DNA of 64,000 nt, taken from assembly GCF_033807715.1 (NCBI RefSeq), contig NC_084599.1, forward strand, positions 32,836,160 through 32,900,159, in the 5' to 3' direction. The stretch is from Cololabis saira. Lineage: Eukaryota > Chordata > Actinopteri > Beloniformes > Belonidae. The position numbers and the translations under genes were made by a program. This document shows, piece after piece, positions 1 through 11,795 of the stretch (position 1 is its first letter; each line of letters starts with the position of its first letter). The notes under the pieces are model-generated. The model was not told the origin of the DNA. It did no database searches and was given only the letters and a program-made list of their open reading frames with translations.

Positions 1-100
1 TACACTCCAACATCTGCCAAGTAATCTGTATTACATCTACATCTGTATTACAAAGTGCACAGATTTAAGCTTCAGGCCCCAGTATAGTTGTTAAAGGTAG
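1..100 (+). repeat. Left arm of inverted repeat pair
   Basis: This segment is the approximate reverse complement of 2671-2778. Both copies share the end TACACTCCAACATCTGCCAAG and the inner block TATAGTTGTTAAAGGTAG, and each is followed on its inner side by a (GT/CA)n tract. The arms differ by an internal indel of about 25 bases. The pair could be the terminal inverted repeats of a 2.78 kb transposon, or one dispersed repeat present twice in opposite orientation. The window starts exactly at this end, so a target duplication cannot be checked. Confidence 0.75.
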
Positions 101-101
101 C

Positions 102-104
<3 letters not shown>

Positions 105-166
<62 letters not shown>
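105..166. repeat. (GT)n microsatellite
   Basis: An uninterrupted GT dinucleotide tract of about 31 units, directly inside the left inverted-repeat arm. Its counterpart is the (CA)n tract beside the right arm. Confidence 0.97.
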
Positions 167-168
<2 letters not shown>

Positions 169-242
169 ATAAGAGAACATATCTGCATGTATCATATTGA
201 CTCATAACAGGAAGCATTACATTAATCTTTGTTCTTACTGGT

Positions 243-508
243 ATTTTCTTCTACAGGAAGAGCTGCAGCAAGGTGCACATTTGTGGAATACCCACATTAT
301 CCGTAACAGCAGAAATGCAGTAGCTCCAAATGGACGTCCAATTCTTATGTACACCATCCCTCGTCTATTTGGAGGACAAGATCACCTGAAAGAGTTCTCT
401 CGGGAAGCAGTGGAGGCTTGTAAACAAGAATGCCAACAAAGTTGTGATGAAACTGTATTCAGCTTGTGTTGCCTTATAATGGCAGAGAAATTCTTACACC
501 CTTCCTGA
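243..508 (+). pseudogene. C-terminal exon of integrase-core transposon protein
   Basis: The open frame follows a good splice acceptor (polypyrimidine tract ending in TTCTTCTACAG at about 256). It encodes a WNTH-x-IR...GRP-x-x-MY motif and then a cysteine pair (C-K-Q-E-C). From memory, this matches the end of the multi-copy fish family of uncharacterised integrase-core (rve/DDE) proteins, where W-N-T-H-x-I-R-P-S-x-N and S-G-R-P follow the catalytic core. The frame stops after MAEKFLHPS, near the family's usual end. Upstream catalytic exons are not in the window, so this is a fragment. Part of the N-terminus of a similar protein lies on the opposite strand at 1580-3306, so the locus is rearranged. 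The family likely belongs to a DNA-transposon class such as IS3EU; that class name is my inference. Confidence 0.6.
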
Positions 509-1579
509 GAACATACATACTTAAAGCCTTATAAATTTGTCTGGAAATTACAGACAAGCATTCTGACCTGCTGACTGAAATGAAGTGTACTGGTTGTGCG
601 GGAGCGTGTCTACATGTTCCCACAGCCCTATATTCTATAGATCCTATATTCATTTTTTAAAGACATCTGTTTCTGCACCGTCAATCACAGTGCAATAAAC
701 ACCACTGGTAATGAAAAAGACACAAATTCCAGTTAAATTCAAAGAAATGATCAACTTTAAATAACCATGGATATTTGTTTGTTTACAAATATTTGCATTA
801 AGTAGGAAAAAATAATAATTGGGTGACAACACATTTGCTGTCATATGCAACAACTTGCTGATAAACAGTTTGGCAGATGGAAAATGTATAAGACCAGTTT
901 GCACGTCTTAATCTGTGCAGAAAAAGAGAATATCTAAATGGGTTTAACAAAATATTTTGCCTGCACTGCACATCTGCTCACTTAAAACTATCAAAAAGGG
1001 GCCAGGCTCCTGTGTCCCACGTGGCAGTAGAGTTCATACAGTGCTGTGTCCTGCTCATCATGAGAAGAGGTTCTTCTTGCCCAAACTCTGAGACTGTTGT
1101 GTTGTTTGTATCCCTTTATTTTTGTTTTCATGATATAAAACAGACATTTTTTCACTGTTGATACCAAAAACATTTGTCAACCTTCATGTTTCCAATGTGG
1201 ATTTGTTTTAAATCGTATTTGGATGACAATAATCAGTGAAACTACTAACACTCACTTACTGACAGATTTCTGTCAAATGCCAAAATATGAAAAATGTCAA
1301 AATCATTTAAGAATAAATAAAACATGTTATAGATCAAGTACATTTGTCATGCACTTGTCATTATTTTCGTTCATATAGAATGAGAGAGGTCTTAATTTGA
1401 TATGGTTTCTATGAATAAACATAAGAGAAAAATGAAATTTTATGAAAGACCAAAAATGACAGTGAACATTCACTTTGAAAGCTGCAACTATTCATTTATT
1501 TTCATTTAGGCATTGTAGCAACATGCATCTTATATCATATATAATATCACAAAATGACGTGTCTAAAACCATAGACTTA
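509..1579. other. AT-rich stretch, nothing recognised
   Basis: This is low-GC sequence between the two integrase-family fragments. The small open frames here show no family resemblance. An AATAAA-type signal on the minus strand near 1500 could end the minus-strand transcript. Confidence 0.4.
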
Positions 1580-2315
1580 ACCATATTGATTCATTCTGCC
1601 ATCCTAAGTACCGTGCACAGTTCCCCAACTGTGATATTTTCATCAAATACAGCTTCCTCCTGATAGTTTAATATGTCATGACTAAATGTCTCAAATTTTC
1701 CAAATTTCTTTTTTCCGTGTGGGAAAAAAGGTCTTTAGCATACTGTAACATGTCAGCTTTTATTGGTTCTTTGGGTACATCAATGGCCCTTGTTCCGCCT
1801 CTTTTACATTTCCTCACTTGTTTACCTTCATGAATCCACCCTAACTCAACTTTTCTGGTCTTTCTTTTCAGCCGATCTGTAGTTTTTTCGATAACGTATT
1901 TTCTGCTTTGGAGAAGAAGTCTCCTCCTGATCAGATTTCTTATCATCATTCCCATCAATGCTCATGTTTTTCTTTAGTTTTTCAAGCAGTGAATGTTATT
2001 TTGGTTCTCTTGCACTTGCACCTTGATTTTCCATACAGAAGCGTCTTCCTGATATCTGATCTCCATATGTTGGGATGTTCCAGCCAGATAGTCATCATCC
2101 ATACAGTCAATGACTGTGGCACCAATCTGTCAAGACAGACAGAATTATTACAACTCAAGGACAAGACAACATCCTCCCACCACAGTTCCCACAGTTTTAT
2201 CAATTAATTTGCTAAACTTTTCCATAATATTTGACGCAATTTCCATGACATTAATAGTAGTTTAAAATAAGCAGAACAATATATAGATCATAGGGCGCAA
2301 TAATGAGGCTCTTAC

Positions 2316-2530
2316 TCCAGGAGGAGGAGACGAGGAGAGGAAGAGAAGGAGTGATGGGGAGAGGAGGAGGAGGAGGAGGAGGAAGAGAAGGAGTGATGGG
2401 GAGAGGAGGAGGAGGAGGAGGAAGAGAAGAAGAGAAGGAGTGATGGGGAGAAGGAGAGGAAGAGAAGGAGTGATGGGGAGAGGAGGAGGAGGAGGAGGAG
2501 CAAGAGAGTACAAGGAGAGGAGGAGAAAAT
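2316..2530. repeat. Purine-rich GGA minisatellite
   Basis: The + strand is almost entirely G and A. It repeats a module of (GAG)n followed by GAAGAGAAGGAGTGATGGG. The long minus-strand Leu/Pro/Ser frames here are products of the repeat. Confidence 0.9.
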
Positions 2531-2564
2531 GAGGGGACACCGTGGGAACCCTGCCATGTGCATG

Positions 2565-2778
<214 letters not shown>

Positions 2779-2955
2779 TGTAGGCTATGGGATAAACAGT
2801 TTATAAGTAGCCCAATAACTTGATTTTGTTGTAATGTTAGTAAATGTGGTTTCTTGTATAAATAGGGTCATTCTGTTTGAATGTAGGTTCAGTTCGGTCC
2901 ATACAGAGGACCTGAAGAACCAGCATCTCTTTCTCCTGGTAATTGTTGTAACTGC

Positions 2956-3111
2956 ACCGGTGTTATGCCGAGTTTTGCATCCCTGTTAGAATTGCGTCAT
3001 CGCGCGGCAACTCAACCCCTTAACACTCAGTAATGACACTTTAAAATCAAAGTTTGATAGAAATCACATGGTAATTCGGGGCAGGGATGCAAAACTGTGC
3101 ATAGTACCGGT
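2956..3111. repeat. 156-bp inverted-repeat (hairpin) element
   Basis: The ends, ACCGGT..ATGC..AGTTTTGCATCCCTG and its reverse complement, pair over 30 bases with about five mismatches around a 96-bp spacer. This looks like a small MITE or a hairpin relic. No clear target duplication is visible. Confidence 0.55.
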
Positions 3112-3570
3112 GTTACCCGGTAACCCTGGCTGGCTGACTAAGTTAACTAGGTTATACTAGCTGCATGACTGAGCCTTGACAGCAGTGAAATAAAGTTTTC
3201 ACAAGAAGTTTTATACACTTACATGTTCTTGTTCCATGCGTGAGAGGAACTCTTCTGGTACACCGCGATTTCGTAGAAAGCTCAACAGTGGAGTAACTTT
3301 ATCCATGTTTTGGGTCGTGGTGATGCCAGTTCACAACCGGAACACATGAGACTCAGCCCGGCCCGACTCCAGCCACAACACACTATCACGTGATTAATAG
3401 TACATAAACGTGAAACGTTTATTGTTCTAACAATAAACGTTTCATGTTATAACATGATACTGATATTTTTTTCTCTGGTTTCTGTGGCTAGATTGGAGCT
3501 GACTGGCTCATATTTGCAGCAGCAGCAAATATGATGTCCAAGATGGCGTTAATGATGACGTCAGTCAAAG

Positions 3571-3900
3571 TTGAGTCAATATATATCAAAGTTGATTCAA
3601 TATATATCAAAGTTGATTCAATATATTCAAGGTTCATTCAATATATTCGGGGTTTCATTCAATATATTCAAGGTTCATTCAATATATTCGGGGTTTCATT
3701 CAATATATTCAAGGTTCATTCAATATATTCAAGGTTCATTCAATATATTCGGGGTTTCATTCAATATATTCGGAGTTTCATTCAATATATTCAAGGTTCA
3801 TTCAATATATTCGGGGTTTCATTCAATATATTCAAGGTTCATTCAATATATTCAAGGTTCATTCAATATATTCAGGGTTTCATTCAATATATTCAAATAT
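3571..3900. repeat. AT-rich minisatellite, 20-21 bp unit
   Basis: About 15 tandem copies of a unit containing TTCAATATATTC. Two variants alternate, one with AAGGTTCA and one with GGGGTTTCA. The overlapping Ile/Tyr/Phe/Gln-rich frames are products of the repeat. Confidence 0.93.
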
Positions 3901-3915
3901 TAATTTCCTGAACGG

Positions 3916-3921
<6 letters not shown>

Positions 3922-3999
<78 letters not shown>

Positions 4000-4035
4000 T
4001 GTTTAATATATATATATATATATAAATATATATAC
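3922..4035. repeat. (TA)n microsatellite
   Basis: A long TA tract, interrupted near 3996 by TTAAATGTTTAA and then resuming. It immediately follows the AT-rich minisatellite. Confidence 0.95.
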
Positions 4036-5264
4036 ATATAAATAGAAAATAGAAAATAAATAGAAAACATTTAGTAATCATTAATGACACTGGAACTTCA
4101 CACAGTTTTTACATTTCTCAGAACTCTGCTCGTTCCTGGAAAAATAAAAATAATTTAAATTATAAACAGAAAAAAAAGCTTTTAAAAGTCTAAATTTTCC
4201 ACTTACTTTGAAATATAAAATGGCTGTATATCATTCGACAGAGGGCTTGTGAATGTTTGGGATTTTAATGAGGCAAGCAGGTAAATCTAAAGATAATGCT
4301 GACGAGAGCAGCCGGACACTCAAGCAAAACAAAAAGAAAATGCAAAAAACTCTAACTAATAATTTAAATTTACAAAAGATGCTAAAAGCCTTTATAGAGT
4401 CCATAATTGTTTGCCGGTGATACAGTTTTCAGCTGTGAATGAATTTGATAAATTGATAAAATGTTCGTAGAAGAGTGTATTACAGTGTCTACTAAATTCT
4501 TCGAAAAATTGTTTGATCTCAATTTTCGAAGTCCAGGAAATAAGATTTAAGAATGAATAGTTGCATGATATTTATAGAAACAGCTGTCAACTGTTTTCAC
4601 ACACAGACTGAGTTATTTCTTTCCCTTTCATTATTTGTATCAGGCAACGGGATGTTATACATGGTTCCTAGGAACAATACAAACAGGTTGGGCATGATGT
4701 TGCACAAGGTACGCTGTGGTAAAAGCATTGTTCAGTTATCTGCTCCGTCAGAATGGAGGACACGCCGCGGTGCTGTTGCAATTTTTGTATTAAAATTACA
4801 GCTTTGTGAATTTCAATGCATCTGTGTCAGGAACAAAAAGATGGGACGCCAAACACAAAGGGCAACATACAAATCAGCATCATCAGCATGGACACTTGCT
4901 TAGGCAATAACTTTCTGAATTAAGCTCCCTGGGAAAAATCCAGACTTTATGATATAGACCTTGCAGGTTTGAGTGCGCACATTGTCCGATTACATTTTAT
5001 GCATCTTCCAGATACATTATGGATTTTATACATGATTTAAATGTTATTGATACAATGTGCAATGAAGGTTTGCACAGTTTTCCTCACCATACAGGTACAT
5101 GTTTTCAGAGTCTGTGAAAGAATGTAACATTAAACACACCGTTTTATTAAATATATGACAATGATTTTTGTCTACTTTCTTTTTTCGTGGGTTTTCATAA
5201 TACACCTCTATGTAATTGCGGGTACTGTAATAATTGCAACGGTCCGTGAGGCTTACACACAAGC
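4036..5264. other. No recognised gene
   Basis: Mostly AT-rich intergenic sequence. It may include the 5' portion of the Harbinger relic that follows, but I could not find its left terminal repeat. Confidence 0.35.
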
Positions 5265-5385
5265 ATGGCTGCTCTGATGCTGTTGGAAAACCTTGCTAAT
5301 GAGATTTTTAGAAGAGAATGAGTATTGAGAGATTGTTCTGAGTTTCTGGCACCAGATGATAGGCGCCTCATGCTCTTGGCTTCCA
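5265..5385 (+). pseudogene. PIF/Harbinger transposase N-terminal fragment
   Basis: From ATG the frame reads MAALMLLENLANEIFRRE, then a TGA, then VLRDCSEFLAPDDRRL. This follows the N-terminal pattern I recall for HARBI1-like nucleases: a hydrophobic LENL start, RRERVFR, then a D-F-L-A-x-D-D stretch. The TGA replaces the arginine expected in RRERVFR. The sequence then loses similarity before the helix-turn-helix and DDE nuclease regions, so only about 40 codons remain. A boundary-like AT-rich end occurs near 5690-5725 but was not confirmed. This is a relic with no host function implied. Confidence 0.5.
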
Positions 5386-7756
5386 AAGGCTGTTTAAAAA
5401 AACAGCCAGAAAACCATGCTCCGTCTGTACACCTGTGTCTCCCGCCAGATTACCTCCACATAAGGCCGTGTGATCTATTATGCCAGCTACGTGTACAGTG
5501 CAATTGCAAACAAAGTGAGGTTTTCAAGTCCCTCTTCTCCCCCAAATGCCTCCATCTGATTCCTTTGTTATGTTTGTATGATTCCACTTTGATACAGATT
5601 CATAAAAAAAGAACTGTTGTTTTTCATAAATCAGGCAAAAGAACGTGTACGCACATTTTGGCCGTTAACGCATGCACACTGTTTTAGTATATAAAAAAAA
5701 TAGAAAGTTCTATGCATCTGGCCCCTGGTCTTTTACCCACTGACATATATTTGAGAATTTTCTGCATTTTTCAGGACGTTGCTGCCGGCAGCTGTTTTGT
5801 GGATCCGGGCAAAAGCGTTGCTCCAGCTCTTCTGCTCTAATTCATGCACGGCTGTGAGCTCATCCCGACTGGAGGGTTACACTGAAGGTGCAACACACAG
5901 GCTGTAATCCTTTGGGCTTGTTGTGCTTTCATGAATCACAATGTGCACAACTCAAACAAGTACAACCAATTCAAGGGATGAAACATCAAACATACTGACA
6001 CTATGGTAGTGGTCTCAACAAACATTTTCATCAAACAGTGTAAAAATGCACTAGTAAAGTTGATTTCTCTCTTCTCTTTTTTCAAAAACACAATTTAGAT
6101 AGTGAGCTCTGGCTTAAGGGTTATCAGTTCCATAAGACCAACAACGTGTTTTTCCCCTTTGTTGTGTTTTTTTTTCCTTGAGGGAGAACGGTTAAACAAG
6201 ACACCAGTACCGGAGATTGTAAAAGTGATGCAAAACCTTATTTTAACTATTTTCCACACCTATGGCAGCCTTTTAATGATTTATTCACATTATCTTTTAT
6301 TGAATAATGTATCACAGACCAGAATTGTGTTTCCCCCCTCCTTTATGCTGTTGTTTTATTTATTATTCATGTGTTGATTCATGTTTTAAAGTCATTTCAT
6401 GCACATGAGCCGTGCTAAACTGCAGAAAATCAAGGCTCAACTCTCACTGCACAGCACAGCAGCACAGACCTGCCAGTTCCCTCTCACTGCACACACTTTT
6501 CATTCAATTAAAATTCTAGTCTTCAGTCCCTCCGCCTGTCTGTGTCTGGTCACTTCAGTACTTTTGAGTATGGACATAGATAGGACAGAATGTGATCCAG
6601 TTCCCTTTTTTTCTTTCTTTCTTTTCATAATAATTTTGGATTCCTTCAAATTTCAGATTATACTAGTTGTTGAAGATTGTACAATACCATTTTGTGTTTT
6701 TTTTTTCATTTAAAGAAATTAATTTCCATTTACTTAGTGGTTTGACAAGTTCCCTTGATAAACTATTTAAATAAAATGTTAATTCCTTTAGGGAAGACAT
6801 AGAAGAGCTAGGGCTTAACAAAGTAAAATTGAATAAAACATTTTTATCAGCAATTGCGTTTCCATTTCTCTGATGGTTTATGTTGTTTTCCATAACAACA
6901 GAAAGAACTGATGCTGGAAAATTAAACAAGCAGCACAAGTTTTATTGTTTCATTTCTGTTAAGTTTCTTACATTAAAATAGGTTTTACGTCACATATTAC
7001 ATGTAACCTTCTCACGCCCTATATTTGTGGAACAGGCTGCAGCTCAATGATTTCTCAAAATAAAATAAAACAGAATAAAACAGTATTGAGCTATGACTGC
7101 GGATAGATAATGGATTTATCAGGAATGCAGCAATAGCTTCAATTCAAGTTATTGAAAGTGACATGAACTTGCAATGATGTGGTTTATAATTAGAAGTTAT
7201 TGCAAACACAAATTACTACAACAGTATTGTCGCAAATGAATGCTGATAACGCTGTCAGATTAATGAAGGAGAGATCAGCAAGACTTGCTGCCTGCCTCGG
7301 CTGCAGTTTGAATTAATGATAATGTGGGGCGGGATGGGATTGTGATCGTGCGTGCATCATAACCATCATAACCACCTGCTGAGTCTTTTCTGTTATACGA
7401 TCCAAAACGGAAATGAAACATTTAGTTCAGAATAACTCACAGTCTGGTGCATTCTGTGGCTTTGTAACTTAGTGAGAGCAAAAGAAACATGCCACTTTCT
7501 CCTGTTAGCATTTTTAGCCAGAAGCTAGTTTATTTTAACACTAGAAAATCTTTACTTGTATTTTCTTATTTAGAGAGTCAAGTCAAGTTGTGACTTTCTT
7601 GTGCTACAGCTAACAATACTTCTAGGCCTTTAAGCAACCAGTTGCAAAATTAAAAGGTGCACTAGAGGGGCAACGGTGAGATGACTCCAAAAACAGCAAT
7701 GGTTTTACAGTAAAGGTGGAGACCAATTACATCTTTCCCCACTCCCATCTTTTCTG
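5386..7756. other. Intergenic, nothing recognised
   Basis: No family-like open frame or clear repeat boundary was seen. Short open frames show atypical composition. T-runs are frequent around 6150-6720. Confidence 0.35.
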
Positions 7757-8958
7757 GCGATTTATTCAATAGTTTTGCATTTGGCTAAGGTCAGAGTCCC
7801 TACTGCTGCGATGATGCGATACGTGGACCCTTCAGAGGCTGCTCAGGTAGTCGAACTCCTCCAGGACGCTTCATTAGAACCTGCCATTGCCAGAAGGTTG
7901 GCTGTGTCTCCCAACATAGTCATAGACCCCCACAAAATGACTTCCAGTAGGCCGCTGGTATGAATGTGTCTGAGTAAACGATCAGGAACAGACTTCATGA
8001 GAGGGGCCTGGAGCCTGACACCCTCTCATGGGACCTGTGCTCACTGTTCTTGCACTGTGGAGCTTAATTGACATTTGGTCATTGATGGTCTGGGGAGGCA
8101 TATCCATGGAGGGACGGACAGATCTCTACAGGCTAGATCAGTGTCTCCCAACCTGGGGTCCGGGGCCCCCCGGGGGGGGGCGCCAAAGATCTCTGGGGGG
8201 GGGGGCGCGAAACTTTGTCTGCTTTGAAATTATGCAGTTGTAAAAATTATATTTGCGAATGAGTCATTCAAAAGACATTGTTAGGAATAATTTATGTGTT
8301 TTTTTTGTGTTTTTTATACACTGGTGACAAACACAGGAAATTATTTCATTCCTTATTATTATATCATTACTCAACATTTAATCTACTCCGACAGGTTGTT
8401 AAAGGAAAAATGTTAAAAAATGTTGGTCTCATATTAAAAGAGACATTTTTCAGAAATATTTTTATGTCCTTTTGTGTGTATTTTATACATTGGTGACATT
8501 GGAGAAAAACAAAGTCATATGTATACATAGTAAACCAAAGAGAAATGTATAAAAAAAACATAATTAATGTTCATTTTTTCAATTAAAGACTATTTTGGTG
8601 CTAGTACATACGGGTCGGGGGGCCTGGCTGGTCTTAGACACAAGTAGGGGGGGCTCCAAGGAAAAAAGGTTGGGAACCACTGGGCTAGACAATGGTACTG
8701 ACTGATATCAGCTATCAAATCCTTGGAACCATTATCAGACTCAACACTGACACAGTGGGTCCTGGGTTTCTCCTGGTGTGTGACATGTGTAGGCAGTTCC
8801 TGAAGGATGAAGGAACTGATATCACCGACTGGCCCCCATGCTCACCTGACCTTCAATAGCACACCCCTGGGACTCTATGTTTCAATCCATCCGACACAGC
8901 CAGGTTGCCCCTCAGATGCGCTGCTCCAGATCTGGGAGGAGATACCCCAGAACACCAT
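7757..8958 (+). pseudogene. Tc1-like (IS630/DDE) transposase pseudogene
   Basis: Three collinear blocks of one transposase are readable. Block 1 (about 7790-7920) reads YVDPSEAAQVVELLQDAS and ARRLAVSP, an N-terminal helix-turn-helix. Block 2 (about 8075-8130) reads VWGGISMEGRTDLYRLD, the strand after the first catalytic aspartate. Block 3 (8691-8950) reads NGTLTD, then TVGPGFLLVCD...CRQFL.DEG.DI.DWPPCSPDL, the region around the second catalytic aspartate. Internal deletions remove the first catalytic D and the final E region, and frames shift between blocks, so it cannot be active. A hAT MITE (8139-8682) splits blocks 2 and 3. After IWEEIPQ the frame runs into another inserted repeat at about 8960. 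Confidence 0.75.
8139..8682. mobile_element. hAT-type MITE inside Tc1 relic
   Basis: It starts CAGTGTCTCCCAACCTGGGG and ends AAGGTTGGGAACCACTG, an imperfect terminal inverted repeat typical of hAT elements. It is flanked by an 8-bp target duplication, GGCTAGAT (8131-8138) and GGCTAGAC (8683-8690). It is 544 bp long with G-runs near the left end and no transposase. It inserted after the Tc1 copy, whose frame it interrupts. Confidence 0.85.
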
Positions 8959-8959
8959 T

Positions 8960-9070
8960 GCCCCTTTTCCATTATACAGTTCTCGACTCGACTCGCCTCA
9001 ACTTTTCTCACCTCAGTTGTTTTCCATTACAATTCAGTACCACCTCAATGTAGGTGGGGCCGTCATGGCC
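8960..9070 (+). mobile_element. Harbinger-like terminal fragment
   Basis: The sequence CCCCTTTTCCATTATACAG is followed by clustered CTCGACTCG motifs and then TTTTCCATTACAATTCAGTA. It resembles the end of the 'fill-in' Harbinger-type repeats of fish, and the element at 58863-60070 has a similar TTTCCACTA start. No matching right end was identified. Confidence 0.4.
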
Positions 9071-9084
9071 AAGTGAAGGGACAG

Positions 9085-9270
9085 GATTAAATAAGCGTTC
9101 TGCTTCCTCCTGTTCCCTCTCGAACACATTGTTTTGATTTGTGTTTTACTTTTGAATGAGACTGTTAAATTGTTTTGCTTTTATTTTTTTTATTCTGATG
9201 CTTTTAATTTGATTGGGTTTTGTTGTGTTCGAGACAAAGCCAATAAATAAATAAAAAATAAATAAAACAA
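9085..9270 (+). mobile_element. LINE-type 3' tail
   Basis: A T-rich 3'UTR-like stretch containing GTTCCCTCTCGAACAC runs into GTTCGAGACAAAGCC and (AATA)n. That is the tail structure of a 5'-truncated non-LTR retrotransposon on the + strand. No coding part remains. Confidence 0.45.
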
Positions 9271-10004
9271 GTGGCCAGAAATGCGTTGCTCCATCGAGTT
9301 CCCCTCTGGATACATTTGAGAAGGTGCAAAAAAAAAGGAGATACTAACTGGTACTATGATCTAGTGGAAAACACTGTGGAAAACAGATTAGAGTCGACTG
9401 GAGACAGCAAAGTGCATGTGTGTGTAAAAGGAATTCAGGCAAGAAAGTTGGAAGTTGAACAGTATAACTTTAGTTTGTGCAGTTTTTTTTCTCTACAAAA
9501 CAAAATTGTGTTCAATTTAAATGGATAATTGGTGTAAATGGCAGTAGTACAGAATGGGGCTAATAAATATACTACTTAACAGACATTACATAAGATTACA
9601 TAATCCAAAATGAAAGAAACATGTTACTTTAGCCACTTTAAATTAATCAAAAAAAAAGAAATGATGTAGATCAGAGATTTAATTAAAACTAAAGGCTGAT
9701 TTTCAATGACCAATTAGACTGAACCACTGACAGTTGCTCTATTAGTCCGAGACATATTGATATTGCTGTGCCTGTAGGACGCAGGATTATCCAAAGATTT
9801 TAGAAATTAGTATTAATTTATACCTGAATAGGAAAGTTACATTTTTAAATTTTGTTTTTCTATTACAGAACCTCCACTCAACTAAAGTAGCTGCCCTGGA
9901 AATGGAACACAAGAGCGCATAGTCTGCAAGAAGAGGAGTGCACCGATAAATGACAAGGGACACCCTGTCGCTGCCATACAAGGCGCTGTGGCACGGTATT
10001 TCAG
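9271..10004. other. Intergenic, nothing recognised
   Basis: No recognised gene or repeat boundary. It may contain degraded 5' parts of the hAT copy that follows. Confidence 0.35.
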
Positions 10005-10813
10005 GGGCGGTAATCCCACCATAACCCAAGAGCGATTTGATAAATTGATCTTAAACTTCATATGCATTCACTAGACACAGTGAAGACACCAGAGTACAGA
10101 AATTTATTCTGTGAAATCTTACCATCAAGACATCTGATTTGAAGAAGAACATTGGGAGGAATGCTTGATGAGGAGTATTCATCAATGAAAAGTGCTCTGT
10201 CTCAGGTTTTATGCAGTCAAAACAATGTATGTACCACATAGATACATGTTCAGAAAACAACCGAAGCTTCTTTGGGGTGACCATCCACTGGATGAACCAA
10301 GAAACCTTGAGCTTCTCCTCTGGGCCTTAACTTGTTGCAGAAGCATAGGATCATCATCACACATATGATATTTTAGCTGAGATTTTGGAACATGTACATA
10401 GAGATTTCAAAATAAAAGACAAATAGACAGCCATAGACTGTCACAGCCACAGACAATGGTTCAAATTATGTGAAGGCTTTCAGTGTCTTTGCAGGAGTTC
10501 AAAGAACCATACAAGACACAGAAGACGAGGAGGATGAGAGGGGACACCCTGTCTTCATTAATGTTACAGACATTTAAAAAGAAAAATGAGCAAGACTACA
10601 GTCTCCCACCTTATCAGCGGTGCACCTGCCACACACTTAACCTGGTTGCCACAAGAGACATTGGGGATGGTTTGACCCAATCAGAATACTTCAAAAAAAT
10701 ATCAAGGTCAAGAATTAGCAAATGCCAGGCACTATGGAACAAGCAACAAAGGAGCACACAAGCTTCAGACATCATCAAAGACGAGTTAGGATGCCAGGTG
10801 ATAGTCCCTAGTC

Positions 10814-11432
10814 CAGGGGTCGGCAACCCGCGGCTCCAAAACCGCATGCGGCGCCGCCCTAGTGGCTCCTTGGAACTTTTTCAAAAATGTTTGACCTTTC
10901 TTCTTTCTTTTCCTTTTTTTCTTCTTTTTCCCTTTTTTCTTTTTTTCTCTTTTTTTCTTCTTTCTTTTTTTCTTTTTTCTTCTTTTTTTTCCTTTTTTCT
11001 CTTTTTCTTCCTTTTTCCTTTCCTTTTTAATCTCGACATTTCGACTTTTTTCTCAACATTTCGACTTTTTTCTCGACATTTCGACTTTTTCCTCGAAATT
11101 TTGACTTTTTTTTCTCAACATTTTGACTTTTTTCTCGAAGTGCATAATGAAAAAAAAATCTTCCTCCTCTAAATTATTATTTTTATTTTTCTCTTCTGCC
11201 TGGCCCTAATACTCTTCCATAGATTCGCGTAACAAAAATAGTCATGTGGAAAGACATTAACATGCTTTGCATTTGCAGCCCAGTTATAACTAATATAGAT
11301 ACATGCAGCATCTGTTGCCTTCATTCTAAGGCTTATACAAGACTTTTCATTTTTTAAGGGCTCCAGACATATTTGTTTTTTCTGTTTTTGGTACAATATG
11401 GCTCTTTCAACATGTTGGGTTGCCGACCCCTG
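10814..11432. mobile_element. hAT-type MITE with polypyrimidine core (copy 1)
   Basis: The ends CAGGGGTCGGCAACCC and GGGTTGCCGACCCCTG form a perfect 16-bp terminal inverted repeat. An exact 8-bp target duplication, CCCTAGTC, lies at 10806-10813 and 11433-11440. The core is a CTTTTT-rich tract (about 10900-11035) followed by repeated TCGACATTTCGACTTTTTTC units. It carries no transposase. A second copy lies at 46800-47408 in the opposite orientation. Confidence 0.95.
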
Positions 11433-11764
11433 CCCTAGTCCAACAAGATGGAGCTCCACTTACCATGCCATAGATCGCTTGTGAGGCTGTATCGTGACAA
11501 AGGAACCAGACCTTGATGAAACCTGTGAGAAGCTTCAGATTCCTCGCTTCAAGACAGCAAAACTCAACTTCATACAGGAGAAGTATGTTAAAGTAAATAT
11601 TTACTTGATTTTGATATTTATGTAGAGTGACTGGTGTTCAGGTGCTTCAATCCATTCGTCTATGTGAAGATAAAGGTAACCACATACCTCTCAGTGATTT
11701 TTTTTTTAGTCGAGCAAGCTTGGAACAAGCCTATTAACTGAATATTAAACTACTACCACAATTG

Positions 11765-11766
<2 letters not shown>

Positions 11767-11795
<29 letters not shown>
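11767..11795. repeat. (ATG)n microsatellite
   Basis: Nine tandem ATG triplets inside the hAT pseudogene. They create a poly-Met frame that is not a real start. Confidence 0.9.

Noticed and set aside
3531..3911. Repetitive Ile/Tyr/Gln/Phe protein-like frames
   Set aside because: The 20-21 bp minisatellite produces periodic peptides in two frames; no start context or splice evidence.
10483..11172. 229-codon + frame joining hAT transposase to a Phe-rich tail
   Set aside because: The tail is the inserted MITE's polypyrimidine core. The first half is only part of the broken hAT transposase.
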